Shown here in pieces: positions 34,660 to 47,800 of a stretch of 64,000 nt of DNA (position 1 is the stretch's first letter; each line of letters starts with the position of its first letter). The notes below the pieces were generated by a model that searched no databases, was not told where the DNA came from, and worked only from the letters and a program-made list of their open reading frames with translations. The position numbers and the translations under genes are program-made. The DNA is from Caenorhabditis elegans (lineage: Eukaryota > Nematoda > Chromadorea > Rhabditida > Rhabditidae). The stretch covers positions 8,742,001 to 8,806,000 of the forward strand of contig NC_003283.11 in assembly GCF_000002985.6 (NCBI RefSeq), given 5' to 3'.

Positions 34660-37158
34660 ATGCGATCCCGTCGGCTAGTCATCCTGTCAATTTTGTTATT
34701 TCTCATTGGAGTTGTCAGCGCTAGAACAGCGTCTGGAAGAGGATGTACTCATTCAATGCAATGTGGTAGAGGATTCTTCTGTCAAGAAGGCGCTTGTAGG
34801 AAAGATTCGTGTTCCAATGATTTACAATGTGACGAGGTATCGTTTTTTTTTAACTTCTAAGTATTAAAATGCGCGGAGATTCATTTAAACGTATTCTAGG
34901 GTGAAGAGTGTCGCCCTGGCAATGTTAACGGACGACAGAAATCCGGATGCTTCAAGTCACTTGTCCCGAAATCGGCATTGGGAGGAACATCGGAAGATTT
35001 TTGTCCAGGAGGAGGTGCACTTGTCCTCTCTCCTACTGGAACTCTGACAATCTGCGATTTGACTGAAGACTGCCCATCAACTCACATCTGTAATCCAGTG
35101 CATGGAGTTTGTTGTACAAGTAAGAAATCGTATTGATTATAAAATTCTCGTTGGAAAAAAAAGGGACCACGTTTTCAATAAAACGTAAATATTTCAGGAC
35201 ATGGTTATTCATTTTGAAAAATTAAATGAGGATCCTCATTATCAAATTAACCGGTAAAATTTACATTCTTCAGAACTACCAACCTGTCCAAAAACTAAGA
35301 AAACCATGGTTAACTTCATAACTGGCAAACCTATTATGTGCCAATTCAAACAAGGAAGAGTAATGCCATGCCCTGAGAATGGTTTCTGTGAGACTACAAC
35401 TGGATTCTGCTGCGTCCCAGGTGTAGATGTTGAGCCCCCAGTCGTCGTTACCCGTGCACCAGCAATCATTGAAAATGAACGTCCGTGGCGAGGACAAGTG
35501 TGCTCTCCACAATCTGGATGTTCTGGTGGAGCAGCTTGTATCTGTGGAGCCCGTGGAAATTGTATGTGTGAGTGTGCCACAGACTTTGGATACACACTTG
35601 CTTCCGATGGAAAAACTTGTCAAAGAGTTAGAAGACGTCTGAAAGAAAAGTGTAAGACTGATATGGAATGCTCTGCTGCATTTTCAGAATGCTCTTCAGG
35701 AGGATGTAGATGTAAGAGAGGTTTCAAGAGAAATGGTGATGGAGGTTGTGAACCCCTTGGTGAGTTTTTTTCAGCACAAATGTTTTTATCAATTAGATAT
35801 CAATCAAACTTCATTGAAACTAGTTCATCTCAGAAAATTGCAGAGTACCGATGTGTCAACAAAGCAGCTCCCCTAAAACGAGATGAAAAGCTTATCACAT
35901 GCTCTCTCAAAAACTCTCTTCTTTCGAGTGTCTCCACCAGTTTCAGAAGCCTGAAAAAGTCAGAAAATGGAAGTGATATTAACGATGCCGAATTTGAACG
36001 TCTAATGAAAGGAATTCAAAATGGAACTCTTTTGGATTTTGGAAATGAAAGAGATGATTGTCCAGATGAGCATTATTGTGTTCCTGTGTTCGATGATGCA
36101 AGTAAACCCGGTTATTATAAGGGATTTTGTTGTCCGTCTCCATCCGAAATTCGCCCAACATGCCCTGTGGGAGAACCACATGAATCGTCATATCCTCCAG
36201 ACTATGGATGTAACAAATGTCCCGTAGATTATTACTGTCATAGGGATTCTGTAGCCACCGAGAAATCTGTATGGTTTTCAAAATCTCAAACCCCTTTGAA
36301 AGAATATCTAAAATTTCAGATTTGCTGTCCAAAGCCTTGTGTTTCACTCGAAGACATCTACCACGAAGGCCAGTGCTTTTCAATGGCGTACTATGGAGAC
36401 AGCTGTCACATTTCGTCGCAATGCGTCTACTCAAAGAGTCCCGACGCCGCCGAAGAGTACGCTGAAGTTGCAAAAATGGAATGTGCCAGAAGTATTTGTT
36501 CGTGTCCAGCAGGTTTCAGTTATGCTGACGGACAGTGCAAAAGAATTATGTGCTCAATTGGCCTAAGAGGAGAACCATCAGTAGACAAGTCAGGGCAATT
36601 AATTCGTTGTGAGAGATCCAGTGATTGTAGTATGGGTCATATGTGTGATCCAAATACCCATGTTTGCTGCAAGGGAACTAACAGTAAGTGACTTCCAAGG
36701 AAATTTTATTTTGAAAAATTGTTCAATGCATTCCTTCTTGAAATCAGTATATGAATATCTGTTTCAGTTATCACAAGATTAACTAGCTTTGCAAAAGTGC
36801 AAACAATAATTAGAGTTATTTTATAATTCTGCTGCCACAACACCCTTATCAAATTACAAACTATAATCATAGAAAGCAGAAAACTAATGACATATTTTTG
36901 GGATTTTTCTGTAAATCCATAAATTGTTCTACCAATGTCTAAATTTTTAGAGATCTTCATTTTTATTGAATTATTACTTCAGGATGTCCAAAGGATTATG
37001 TTGAGACCGGAGAGCAATGCACAGATGACAATTGTCGTGGAATAAACCAAATCTGTCACCGAACCAAAAATGGCAAAGCCAAAATCTGTTGCACTTATGA
37101 TGATGTGACAATGTCTGCCATGCGGGATGCCCTGAATTCAACAACAATGAATCTGTAA
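34660..37158 (+). CDS. Secreted cysteine-rich (EB-module-like) protein
   Basis: Six exons join in phase: 34660-34836, 34900-35119, 35274-35759, 35844-36268, 36320-36683 and 36983-37158, for about 615 residues. The product begins with a signal peptide (RRLVILSILLFLIGVVSA, cleavage around residue 22). The mature part has dozens of cysteines in repeated small modules. Examples are CTHSMQCGRGFFCQEGAC, CKTDMECSAAFSECSSGGC and CERSSDCSMGHMCDP, spaced as in nematode EB and related disulfide modules, plus several CC pairs closing each module (GFCCV, ICCPKPC, VCCKG). A Ser/Asn-rich linker lies around 250-290. No transmembrane helix or GPI signal is visible, so it is probably extracellular matrix, cuticle or a ligand-binding secreted protein. 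The particular function is unknown. Confidence 0.85.
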
Positions 37159-40100
37159 ACTACATTCGCTTTGTAAAATCCCTTCTCTATATTGTTCACC
37201 CCTCGTTTTCCAACTCTTCTTGTTTGTACATTTTGGACGTGCTTCCCTTTTCTTTTTCCTCTTTTCACCAGTAGCCACCAACACCACCACCTCTTTAATA
37301 AATCCTTACATGACTCTCTTCTCGTCGTGTGCCATCCTCCACATTTGCTTCTTGTATCCTGTTGCTCTTCCTCATCGTCGTCATAGCGACTGGAGAGGAT
37401 TCTGGAGAGAGGAAGCTGAAAAGGAGAGCGGACACACTTGGAAAATACGGATGAATGAGTAATCAGGGATGAATAGTGGATGAATGGCCAAGGGGAAGGC
37501 CAAAATGTCCTCTGTCTTTATCATGAATTCTTCTGAAGAAACCTGAAAAGCAGTGCTTCTAATAAACGGACCAATTCGTGACATGACCCTTAAAAATATT
37601 TTTCTGATGTTGTCGGTGGTGACATCTTCTCGGAACCCCCTGTGGCCGAGAGTGAATAAATTAGAGAAGAAGAAGACGAAGATGGCTTGTTGGAAGACGG
37701 GACGAAAACGAAAAAAAAAGAAGCGGAGGAGAGGAGGGCTTTTCGAATTCTGGAGCTCTTTTTCGCCTTCTCAACTACACACTCGTCATTTAGTGGTGAG
37801 GAGATGGAAATAGGGGGAATGAAGTCATCGTTTTGGTGGTCGTCGAGATGGAAGAAGAAGGCCATCTTTCCTGGAATGGACGAAAGTGAGCTAAAGTGAA
37901 AGAGCTCGGCTTTCAGTTTTTTTGTTGAACGATGGTGAAGCCATTCTGTGAGAAATACCTTCTGCCATTTTTAAAGTTTACATGAACGCTTACATTTTGA
38001 ATATTTCAATCTTCAAACAGTTCAAACAAAACTTCAATCTTAGAGTCGCTAATGATAGTTATCTTATAAACAATTTGGACGTCCAAGGAATTTTTGATTC
38101 CCAAATATAAGTTATAACCGTGTTATAAGAGTAAATTTTCCTTCTGATATCATCGTTCCCTTTTGTGCCTAACACTACAAACTATAGTAGTCTAAACTCT
38201 GCTGACAAGAATTTATACAAGAGTGTCATCTCAACTTCCGCATCCGCTTCATCTTCAACCTGAGAGCCCAACTCCTCCCGGCTCAGGAGCCCGTGGTCCT
38301 GCGTCTCCACTCATCTTCATCTTCTTCTCAAGTTTTGTGTTGTAAACCGACTGACTCTCCTTCTTCATCTTCATGTCGGTCAAGTCAAGAACGGACGCTT
38401 TCTGGAGGAGATGTGTGTATGAGAAGAGCGCTTCTCTCTGTGTTTCTTTATTCCGCATAGCAACCAGAAAGCTTCTTCTTCTTCATCTTCATCATCTCAG
38501 TAGAAGATGAAGAGAAGAAGTGCTCCGCCTTTCACAAAATCTTCTTCTCAGTCACCTGAGCTCCTGAGAGCCGTTTGAGCATGTAAAGGAGCATGTCCTC
38601 TTTTCAAAGAATCCTACACTTTTTAGACTTTGTCGTGTGAGCTTCTAAGAACATTTGTATGTTGAGATCACACAGAAACTCAGTTTCTGCTTTGAAAATT
38701 TCTAGTTTGAATTAGAAATTCTCAATTTCCGAAAACAATGGTACGAATTTTGGCATGTTAAATATTATACGAATAACTTCGAGAAATCTGACCAATACGA
38801 TTGAATTGAAGTTTTAAACGAGCAATTTTATAACCCTCCAATTCCAGCCAAGGACTAAACTTTACAATTATTTTTTGAGATTTCAATAGCTTTCGTATGT
38901 AGTAGCTCAAATTTACCAAAAAGTTCGAAACGTTTTTCTCCTCTTCAATATTTCATTAGACCAACCTATTTCTATCGATGACACTACCATATTCCCAAAC
39001 TCCAATCAATCAGTCCATGAAATTCTTCTCTTTTTCCGCGCCGGTATTGCCTCCACGTCAGGCTTCTCACCACTTATTTTCTTCTTTCTCCCAATCTTCA
39101 TCGTTCATGCTTCGTTTTTTCTCGACAACACTTCTGATAAAGCGGTGTTTCATCTTTTTTTTTCTCTTGTAGAATTATTTTTCTGGTGGGCAAAACGCTA
39201 CTGGAGAACGACAGATGAAATATTGAATTGAGCTTGATCCAATAGAGGGAGGAATAAAGAATTCCACGTCACTAGAATTGTGCTTCTATCTGTTCTTCTC
39301 TTCATTCTCTTTTTCTCTTATCTACCTCCCATATCATCCTGAATAACCTGGAGAGTGGCTGTGATAACAGAGACAACATAAATTCTCCTACTTATTTTTC
39401 TCGTTTTGAGCAAACACTACAGGTGACCTCATACGTTTTGTGTTCCTATCACTATAAATTGGTAATTGTTTGGTAATTGCGTTAATTTGGGTTTTAGTGT
39501 AGATTTCTCTTTCTAGATTTCAAACAATAAATAAAAAACTGACTTCAAAAATATCTAAACTTTTATAACCTGAATTAGTACATGTTAAGTTGTACCACCA
39601 TGCATTATTTTATATCTGGAAATAGTTTTCCACTATATAAAATGAACTAAAAATTTTTTCCACTACAATTTGCCATTTTGGTCAGAAGCTAGCTGGAAGC
39701 TCTGCAGAAATTTCCAAGAGAAAGCCGTCCAATGACGGAAGTGGGAAAATACTTTGCAGTGACGTGCTTATCAAATACTCTCCTCTTCTACCAATGACCA
39801 TCACGGAGCCGAAACCGGTGTGCCACGCATCATTTTGATTTTTTGATGTCAATGTCCAAGGACGTCCATTTCAATCCACATCGACAGATGGCTTCTTTCC
39901 GTTTTGAGTCTAGAGAGAATTTATTAGAACATTCCTCGAATCTGCTTCACTTCTGAATTTTTGTTTATTTGTATCTTCTGAAAACTAGGAAGCACAAGAA
40001 AAGGGGCACAAATGCTGAGGGAGTGAAGCTATAATCTTCTCATAATACTTTGAGCTTCTCCTCCCATTTCTTCTATTCCGTCTATTCTCTGAGATCCACA

Positions 40101-43100
40101 CTCCATCTTTATCCGTGTCACGTCTCCTGGAGAGCAGACCTTTTAGAAGCCCTTTTTGAAAAGTGTGCTTCAATGTTAGGTCGGGTCACCAGAAACACAT
40201 ATGTATTGTCTTTAGGCACCCAGTTAAATGTACGTCATCTCTCCGTTAGACGCACTATCTGCCCCAACCCTCACTCTCCATATAACCTCTCTGTCTCTTG
40301 TTCTGAGTGTCTGTACACCGCACCACACTGTGTTTGTGCTGGTCTTCTTCTTCTCCATATTCATTTCATTCGTCGTCTTCAAAGACGGCGACGTCGTCCA
40401 TCTTGACTTGAGATTGAGAAGACATGTACGTCTGTGTCAAGATGGAGACCGGGCCTCTAACAGGGAAAAAGATGAAGAAAAAGGAGATGAAGACTTGTGG
40501 AAATGGTGGTGACCTCTTTCACAGTTTTTCTTTCTGTAGTGATTCTAAACGAGTTCCATAATGAAACATACAGTACTCTCAGTGGTACTGTATTTTTCCA
40601 AAAATGTTCATACGGCACAGTTTTAGAGAATTGTGTCTATTGATAATTTTAGGTACTTTAATTGGATATAAAGTTTGTAAACCTAGTTTTCCACAACTCT
40701 AACCCCTTAACAAATATCATAGGAGTCTTAGTATATACAGAACACTATAGCCCATCGTCTCTATTATCTCAATCCCAATGAGTAAAGCGAGAACAGCTCC
40801 GTGAGCTCGTGCACCTCCGCCGTTGTTTGCTTCCAGTGGACTCGGGAGCTTGACGGAGCTGCGGTCGGAATCACACAACTCCGCCATCATCACCGCCTCA
40901 CTTTACCAAAAACCTCACCGCCGTCGTTCTTCTCTTCGCCTCTTTCATCTGTTTATTCACCTTTATGTGTCACTGTCAGCAGGAGCAACCACTACCTCAA
41001 CTGCCTCAAAAGCAGCCGAGTGGTGGTTGTGCTCCAATATTCCCTCCCCCGTTTACCTTTAACACTTTTGTGCGAGTGTTCACTTGTTTGCCACGTGTCG
41101 TCTGTCAACATCTTCCGAATCATTTGACATCGTGGTCGTCTCCTTCTTCATTCTGTTAGTCAGTCTCCTTGAATCCTTCAGAGACCCGACTCTCTTTTCC
41201 GTCAAGTTTAATGTCTCTTTGTCTGCTGGCCCGGAGACACCACCAGAATGTTGTCAACAAAGAGGAAGAGTGGAGGAAAAACGAAGAGCGGGTCGTTTTG
41301 GAGCCCTCTCTTGTGCTCCAGGGCGCTCCAGAATCTGCGTTGAGCATCTTGAGGAAGAAAAGAGAAGACATGTGTGGGTGAGTGTCTCCGGGGGGATGCG
41401 TCTCCTTCTTCTTCTCCTTCGTCATCGTCGTCCAGAGTCTTCTTTTTCGTTTCTGTTTCCTCCGGTCTCCCATCTAATCCCCATTTTGAAGAGAAGAAGA
41501 GCTCCTCCTTTCTCACTTTTCATAGTCATCTGAATCGCTATCTTATCAGCTTTATCACAACATGTTTTGGTGCCGTGTGAGAAGTGAGCTCTTTGGATGA
41601 TTCTATGAATTCTCGCGGCGAGGAGAATCCCTTGAATAGAAGGCGATTAGTGAGAATGAGGCATGGAAACCAGGGAGCCGTCGCACCACTTTGACGTCTT
41701 CTTTCTATTCTGATTTTTTAAAAGAAATACGCCATCCAATTATGTTACTACTGTAGATGTTATTTTTGTAGCTATTTGCTCTCAAGTATGTTATGATTCG
41801 AAAAGTACAAAATACAGTTATAGTTCTCTCTAGTTATCTAGGTAATTCCCATCTCAAAATGAGAAATCACTTATCAGACCAAACAATTGCAAAACTAGAA
41901 GGTGATATGACTTCTAAATTTTTTCTAGAAGAAGAATTGGAAATGAAAGGTATAATAATAAACATTCCAACATACCCCAATTCGACACAAAATTAAAATG
42001 TTGGATTGTGGTTATGCAACTTTTATTTCTTGTAGTCTGAATAATAATTTCGGTCAACAAAAGAAGACACCATTTTAGATACACGATAACTTCCACCCAC
42101 TCATCTATCTCCTGTTTTTTTCTAAAAATTTTGGTGACAACCTTCACCACATCATTCATCCACATCTCAATATGTATCACTTTTCCGTATATTCTGCTGG
42201 TTTTTCTGTCCTTACCATCGACGCTCTTTTTTCTTTTTCTGTTCCCTTTACTCTTCCCCTTCCTCGTCACCATCGTCCTCGCCTTCTTCTCCATTCGTCT
42301 TCTTCTTCTTCACTGACTTCTCCAACAGTATGTGTCTGTATGTTGCGCGACCTCCCGCTATCCTTCTGTACACTCAACGTTCCCGTCTTTCCCGTCAAGT
42401 CAGTCAATCCCAATCGGCCGAGAATCTTTGAAGAAGAAGACGAAGACGATGAAAAGAGGACAGACGTTGGAATGTTTATTTTGCTCTCCTCGATACTGAC
42501 TGACTAGCTGCAAGAAGAATAAGAAGAAGGAGAAGAAGCGGGGTGGGAGAAGAAGAGAGAAGAAGTTGACTCTTTGCTTCTCGCGCGGGAATGAAGAGAT
42601 GGAGCACATACACCGGCTCTCTTGCTCTTCCGCCCGCGTGCGAGAGAGGCACTTTCCTCCTCACTGTGCTTTTTCTGTGTATTCTCTACAAAGACACTTG
42701 ACAAATGGAGCGCACCAACTCCGCTTCGAGAAAATCCTACTCCATCTCCGAATAGCTCTGAACCCCCCTCTCAATGGATGTTAGTCTATGTGTGTTCTTC
42801 TCGAAGTTGTCATCATCAACGACGAGAAGAACGATTCGTCGACATAACGAAAGAGTGTCTGTTATCATATCAGTGTTGAGGGCATGTTGCACGACTCGTC
42901 TCTCGTCCTCCACGATGGCTGGCGGCTGCATCAGAAGTATGTATCAATGAATCGATACCAAAACGAAATAGTGTGCAGCAGGCAGTTTCCTATGTGCATC
43001 TGCATCAGGCATCCCACAGCCCCACCATGGAGGGCAGAGGCGCGTGGGGTCTCCGACGCGACGCCGCACATTTGAATATATTCACCTTTGCACCACGTCA

Positions 43101-44847
43101 TTCATCTGTACATGTATTCAACTATATCCTAACTATAAGTTAGATGAAAAAGGCACATAACCGATGTACATTTAACTACGAAACAACACAATTGTTTTGA
43201 CATTACCTGCTGATACTCTTTGTGATTTTCGATTTGACACTAGTAATAACAGGAAAAATGCCCCAAAAATTGGATCTGAAAACACTGCTCAAGCGAAGCA
43301 GTTTAAAAGCAAGAAACTTTTGAAGGATTACTGTAGAAATGTAGTGTTCTAATTATTTATCATCATCCTCCCTCCTCTTCTACTTCTTCTAACTATAAAC
43401 GTTCATTTGCCTAGCTCTATTCTCATTGACCGTAAACGTACTCAACTCCATTCCGGGACAGTGTCTTTCACTGCGTCTCACCGCTCTGCACACTCTTTAT
43501 CTCTTGTCTCAAAGCCTCCCGTGTGTGTCTCCATCATCGGCGTCGTCGTTGTTGCCTCCCGCATACATACCCCGACACAAAGCCAACGGCGACGACCGCG
43601 ATCACTCCGAGACGACTGAGAGGAGGGGGCCCGCCTTCTTCTCCCGGGCGTTTGCCTCTCCTCGGATCGACGTCCAGCTTGTGTCTCCATATTTCTGCGT
43701 CTCTCCGCATCTCGCTTTCCGATCGCGCCGTCATCGTCATCAACCGTCGTCGCCGTCTTCTGTGGACACTGTGTGCAGTCTCCACCCGCTCTGTGTGTGC
43801 CTGTGTGCGGTCGATCGGTCGTCGTGTGTGTGTCAGTATGTGTGCTTGTGTGTGTGTGCGCTGTATTGTGATGATGGCGGTGGGCTCGGTGCCCCCAATG
43901 TCCTCTTCTTCCTCTTCTTCTCGTTGGGACGGCTGCTGCCAACAGACGCAGCCATCTCTTCGAGTCAGAGCGTCAGATGTCTCCTCCGGTTTCTTTCTCT
44001 TCTTCTTATTTTCTTCATCCCGGTGATCATCATCATCATAATCACCTCATCACGTCAATACATGTAAAAATCTAGGTTGCTTTTTTCGATTACTGTAGAT
44101 GTTGTATTCATCTAATAAACAAGAAGTTCCGAAAATGTGAGCTGGTAATTGCTATGAATTGTTTTCTAACTTCTTTTTTTGCCTTCTTCCATCATCGTTT
44201 GAAATTTTAAATTGTTCCTCAAGAAAATTTTTATTAGAATATTTCCATTGCAAATTGAATACTGTTATCCTATGCATTTTATCAATTTTGTTTTTAAAAA
44301 AAGTTCAACCACTTGCTAAAAAATTTTTTGTATTCAGAAGTGTATCGGCGTGCCGTTTCGCAATTTTGCCGGCTCATAAAACCTCGTCAACCGGGGCGAC
44401 GCCACTTTCTTTCCTCGTCACCTCCTCTTCTCCGTCATCATCACCCCGTTATCAATTTCTTCTTCTTCTTCTTCCTGACGCTTTGTACGAGCATTCTTTC
44501 ATTCATCTTCTCCTCTTCCGAATTCTCTCATTTTCTCATTTTTCTTTCAGCGTACCTACACTTCTCATCGTTGCTTTCCTTCTCCACGAGACTCGTCGTG
44601 TGATCGTCAACACCAGGTAAGAGGCGCTGCTTCATTTTCTGTTTTTGAAGAATAAGAAGAAGAAGACAGCTCTCCGCGCCGCAAATATCTGTCGCTTTTT
44701 CGCTGTCGTTTCGTTCGTTTCGGCGTAGATATTCTCAAAAAAAAAATCGGCGAATCAACATTGAGGAGCAGCAGTGCTCTCTGTCACTGTGCAAACTGTG
44801 TGAAGGAAGCTGCGAGCTCTCAACAACTATGTTTTCCAGATCACCTG
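37159..44847. other. Long pyrimidine-skewed gene-free region
   Basis: About 7.7 kb with no supported protein gene. Much of it is composed of tcttcttc / gaagaaga tracts, CT- and GT-rich simple sequence (for example about 43810-43862) and a locally GC-rich block at about 43,500-44,000. Many long open frames exist on both strands (for example 43426-44067 and its complement), but their translations are Ser/Arg/His/Leu low-complexity and overlap each other, which is what base skew produces. A strong donor, caccag|gtaaga, occurs at 44616/44617 and a gttttccag acceptor ends at 44839, 8 bases before the zinc-finger ATG. A noncoding 5' exon in this region is therefore plausible, with the rest as promoter or long 5' intron. 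Confidence 0.6.
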
Positions 44848-47800
44848 ATGAGCATCAGCGGAGAGGACAACGAGATTATACTGAACGCAAGTCTATCAAA
44901 TTCTCCCGACCAGTTAGACGTTTTTGAGGAAAGTCGTCGAAATTTTCTCGAGAGTATCAACGCAACAGGTTGGTTTTTTATATTAAAATTATAATACGTC
45001 TTCTGGAACAATCTGTTGGAAATGTTTAAATTTGAAAACTATTATACTTTTTCATCACGTTTTTGGGAAAAGTTTCAATTTTTATCAGAATCTTCGGAGA
45101 ATCTATATTGAAATTAGAAAACAAAAACAACGAGAAACTATTATTATCAATTTACTTCTGGAGAAAACTCTGTATAAATCTTTTTCAGTCTCAATGACCT
45201 CCAATGGCTCAAAAAATGGAATCGAGGATATTGCAAATCGTCTGAAACAGAATGGGAACACTACTTCAACATCCTTAACATCCAACAGTGGACTTTATCC
45301 AACCGATCCAACCATCATCTCCAACCATACTCCTTCGATGCAATTGAGTTGTGTTGAATGTGGAGTCACAAAAGCTAATTCAGAAGAAATGGAGATTCAC
45401 ATTAAGACAGAACATCTCAAATGGCTTCCATTTCAATGTCCAATGTGTCTCGTAGAACGAGCTTCTGATGCACAAATGAGAGAGCATCTTCATTCATCAC
45501 ATCAGAAAAATATGAGCAAGTTCATTTATGTGGACAATGTGAAAGCAAAACGGAGATTACAAATTCTGATGGACAGTGCATTCTCACTGAATGTCTCGGA
45601 ACGAGTGAATGCAAAAAATCATCCATCTTCTTCTACATCTGCATCTCCATACTCACCGACAAGTTATCACCGTGGAATGAACTCTTCACCATCTTCCGGA
45701 AGAAACACCTCAACTTCGAATGGTAGTGCCACGTCAGCTGCAACTGCGTCGGCTCAAGCTGCTGCTACTGCAATTGTAAATCATCACAAAGAAAAAGAGA
45801 AGCAAACGGCTCAAGCTACTGCAGACTTTCTCAAGCTTCTCGATTTTACTGGAATTAATGGAGAAATTGGTGAACATAAAGCACAAAGTTCTTCCACAAG
45901 AAGCTCCAGTGGCAGAAAACGTCCCTATGTGCCCACATCTGCCACCGAAGCCATAACAACTATGGAATTGGCTGCTCCGAGTGCGGAATCGTTTTTGGCC
46001 AGCTTGAACTCTTTCAGCCATGCCCAGACACCTGAAAATGAGGAAAATGATCACCGTGAGTTTTCAAAAATTGAAGTTTCAAAGTTTCGCTAGTTGATTA
46101 CTTTCTTGAAAATTACATGACGGTTTTTGAAAAAAAAACAACAAAAAACTCGCATCTTGCTTCGAGAATTTCCAAATTAAAGATTTTTGTTAGTTGCAGC
46201 TACATTGTTCTCTGTCGACGATCTCAACATTGACAGCACTTCCACACTCGCAACGCTTTTCGGTGGAGGCGCCCGAAAAACAAAGTATGATGACGGTGAG
46301 ATGCCACACGATGAAGATCCCTTGTTGGACTCGTTGAATCCAATCTCTGTTCTCGATAACGTCGCCGCTCTCTTTGGCTCCACTCCCGATAGAAGTGTTG
46401 AAACGGAAACAAAGAAGACGTCAAGCATTTCGAAAAAGCGTGTGCTCGGAGAATGCTCTAAATGTCAGAAGCCCGTGACTGCTGGAGCCCGACAAATGCA
46501 CATGTTCTTCCACTTGGCGAAGGATGAACTGATTTTCCGTTTCCGCTGCAAGCATGAGGGATGTAGTGTCGAGCATTACCGTAAAGATCAAATGGAGAAT
46601 CATCAGTCGAAAGCCCATGGCAGAATTGATCCAGATATGATGGAGGATCGTTCGCTGGAATTGTTTCAAAAGTGTCAGGTTAGTTTGGAATACTCGCATC
46701 TGCGCTCTCACCCAATCACTTATCAGTCACTTATTATTTGGTCAATGTTGTAAAACTATATGTTGTAAGCCGTAATTTTATAGTTTTGAATTAGTATTTT
46801 ATCGAGCTATTACTAGAAGCACATTTTTCAGATTTTTCAGAATGTTAAACATATACATATATCGTTCTTTAAAAGCTTCACACTAATAGAAAACCAAAAG
46901 AAATGAGCGCATTTGTGTTGTTATCGTACTAGTAACCAAAAACCAACTCAACCATTCAACTACATTCGAATCAACTTCAACTGAACAAACACACCATCTC
47001 TCTATCTCTTCCAGGAGTTAAATCACGAGCTTTTCGTTGCACATCGTCACGGACATCGCGCGAGCCCGCAGTGGACGGGTGGTTCGGCTGATTTGGCCGG
47101 CTACCAGGTTGGTGTCGTTTGGTGTTGGTCTCACTTATCTCTATCTTGTAACTATCAATCCTTCGTCTAACCACTCCATCTACTTCTACGTTTGGTGATA
47201 TGTTCTAATATCTGCATGGTTTTGTGATTTGTGAATGTGTCTGTGAATAAAAATTGGTGGTGAATTAAGTTGACTTTCCATATCAGCCAACTTAATTTAT
47301 TCCCAATTTAAGTTGCATTTTTTGCTTGGCATGCATCTGTAATTCTTCCACCCTCTCACAAAATGAATATCTTTCAAAAAATACTAGAAAAACAACCATA
47401 AACAAAACCTCCCTCCCCAACCTCACTAACCGAGTGAAATCTATGTGCCCGGGTTTTGCAGGATCTCTCCATGGAACTGCTCGGAACTAAAAATGGAACG
47501 ATACCCGGACCGACTGCCGCAAAAGCTGAAATCGCCTATGCAGCACAACAAGCAGCCAACGCTCAACGGGTAAGATCCAGAGGTCACGGAATATCATCTA
47601 CTACGTCACAATCTTCAAATCCTGCAAATTCTTTACTTGCTGTGTGATTAATTTTTTCCTCCCGCTCTCTGAAAACTTTCAAAAGTTTTGGGAAGTAATT
47701 AGAACTCTAATCTATCCAAACTTTCTAAACAACCTATTGCCTGAGTGTGATATCCTTGTGTTTTCCTATCCATCTTTCCTCCTCCTATTCCTCCTACCTT

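Noticed and set aside
35242-35623. Minus-strand frames opposite the cysteine-rich gene
   Set aside because: Antisense shadows of a well-supported exon with conserved cysteine spacing on the plus strand.
41281-41345. Small hairpin (tggagc...gctcca) as a microRNA candidate
   Set aside because: Stem too short and interrupted for a miRNA precursor.
40801-42700. Many overlapping open frames on both strands
   Set aside because: Products of ctt/gaa and CT-rich simple sequence; no domain or coherent codon use.
43426-44067. 213-residue plus-strand open frame and a 154-residue minus-strand frame over the same bases
   Set aside because: Both translations are Ser/Arg/His/Leu low-complexity and overlap several other long frames; local GC-rich skew explains the openness. 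No splice or start context.
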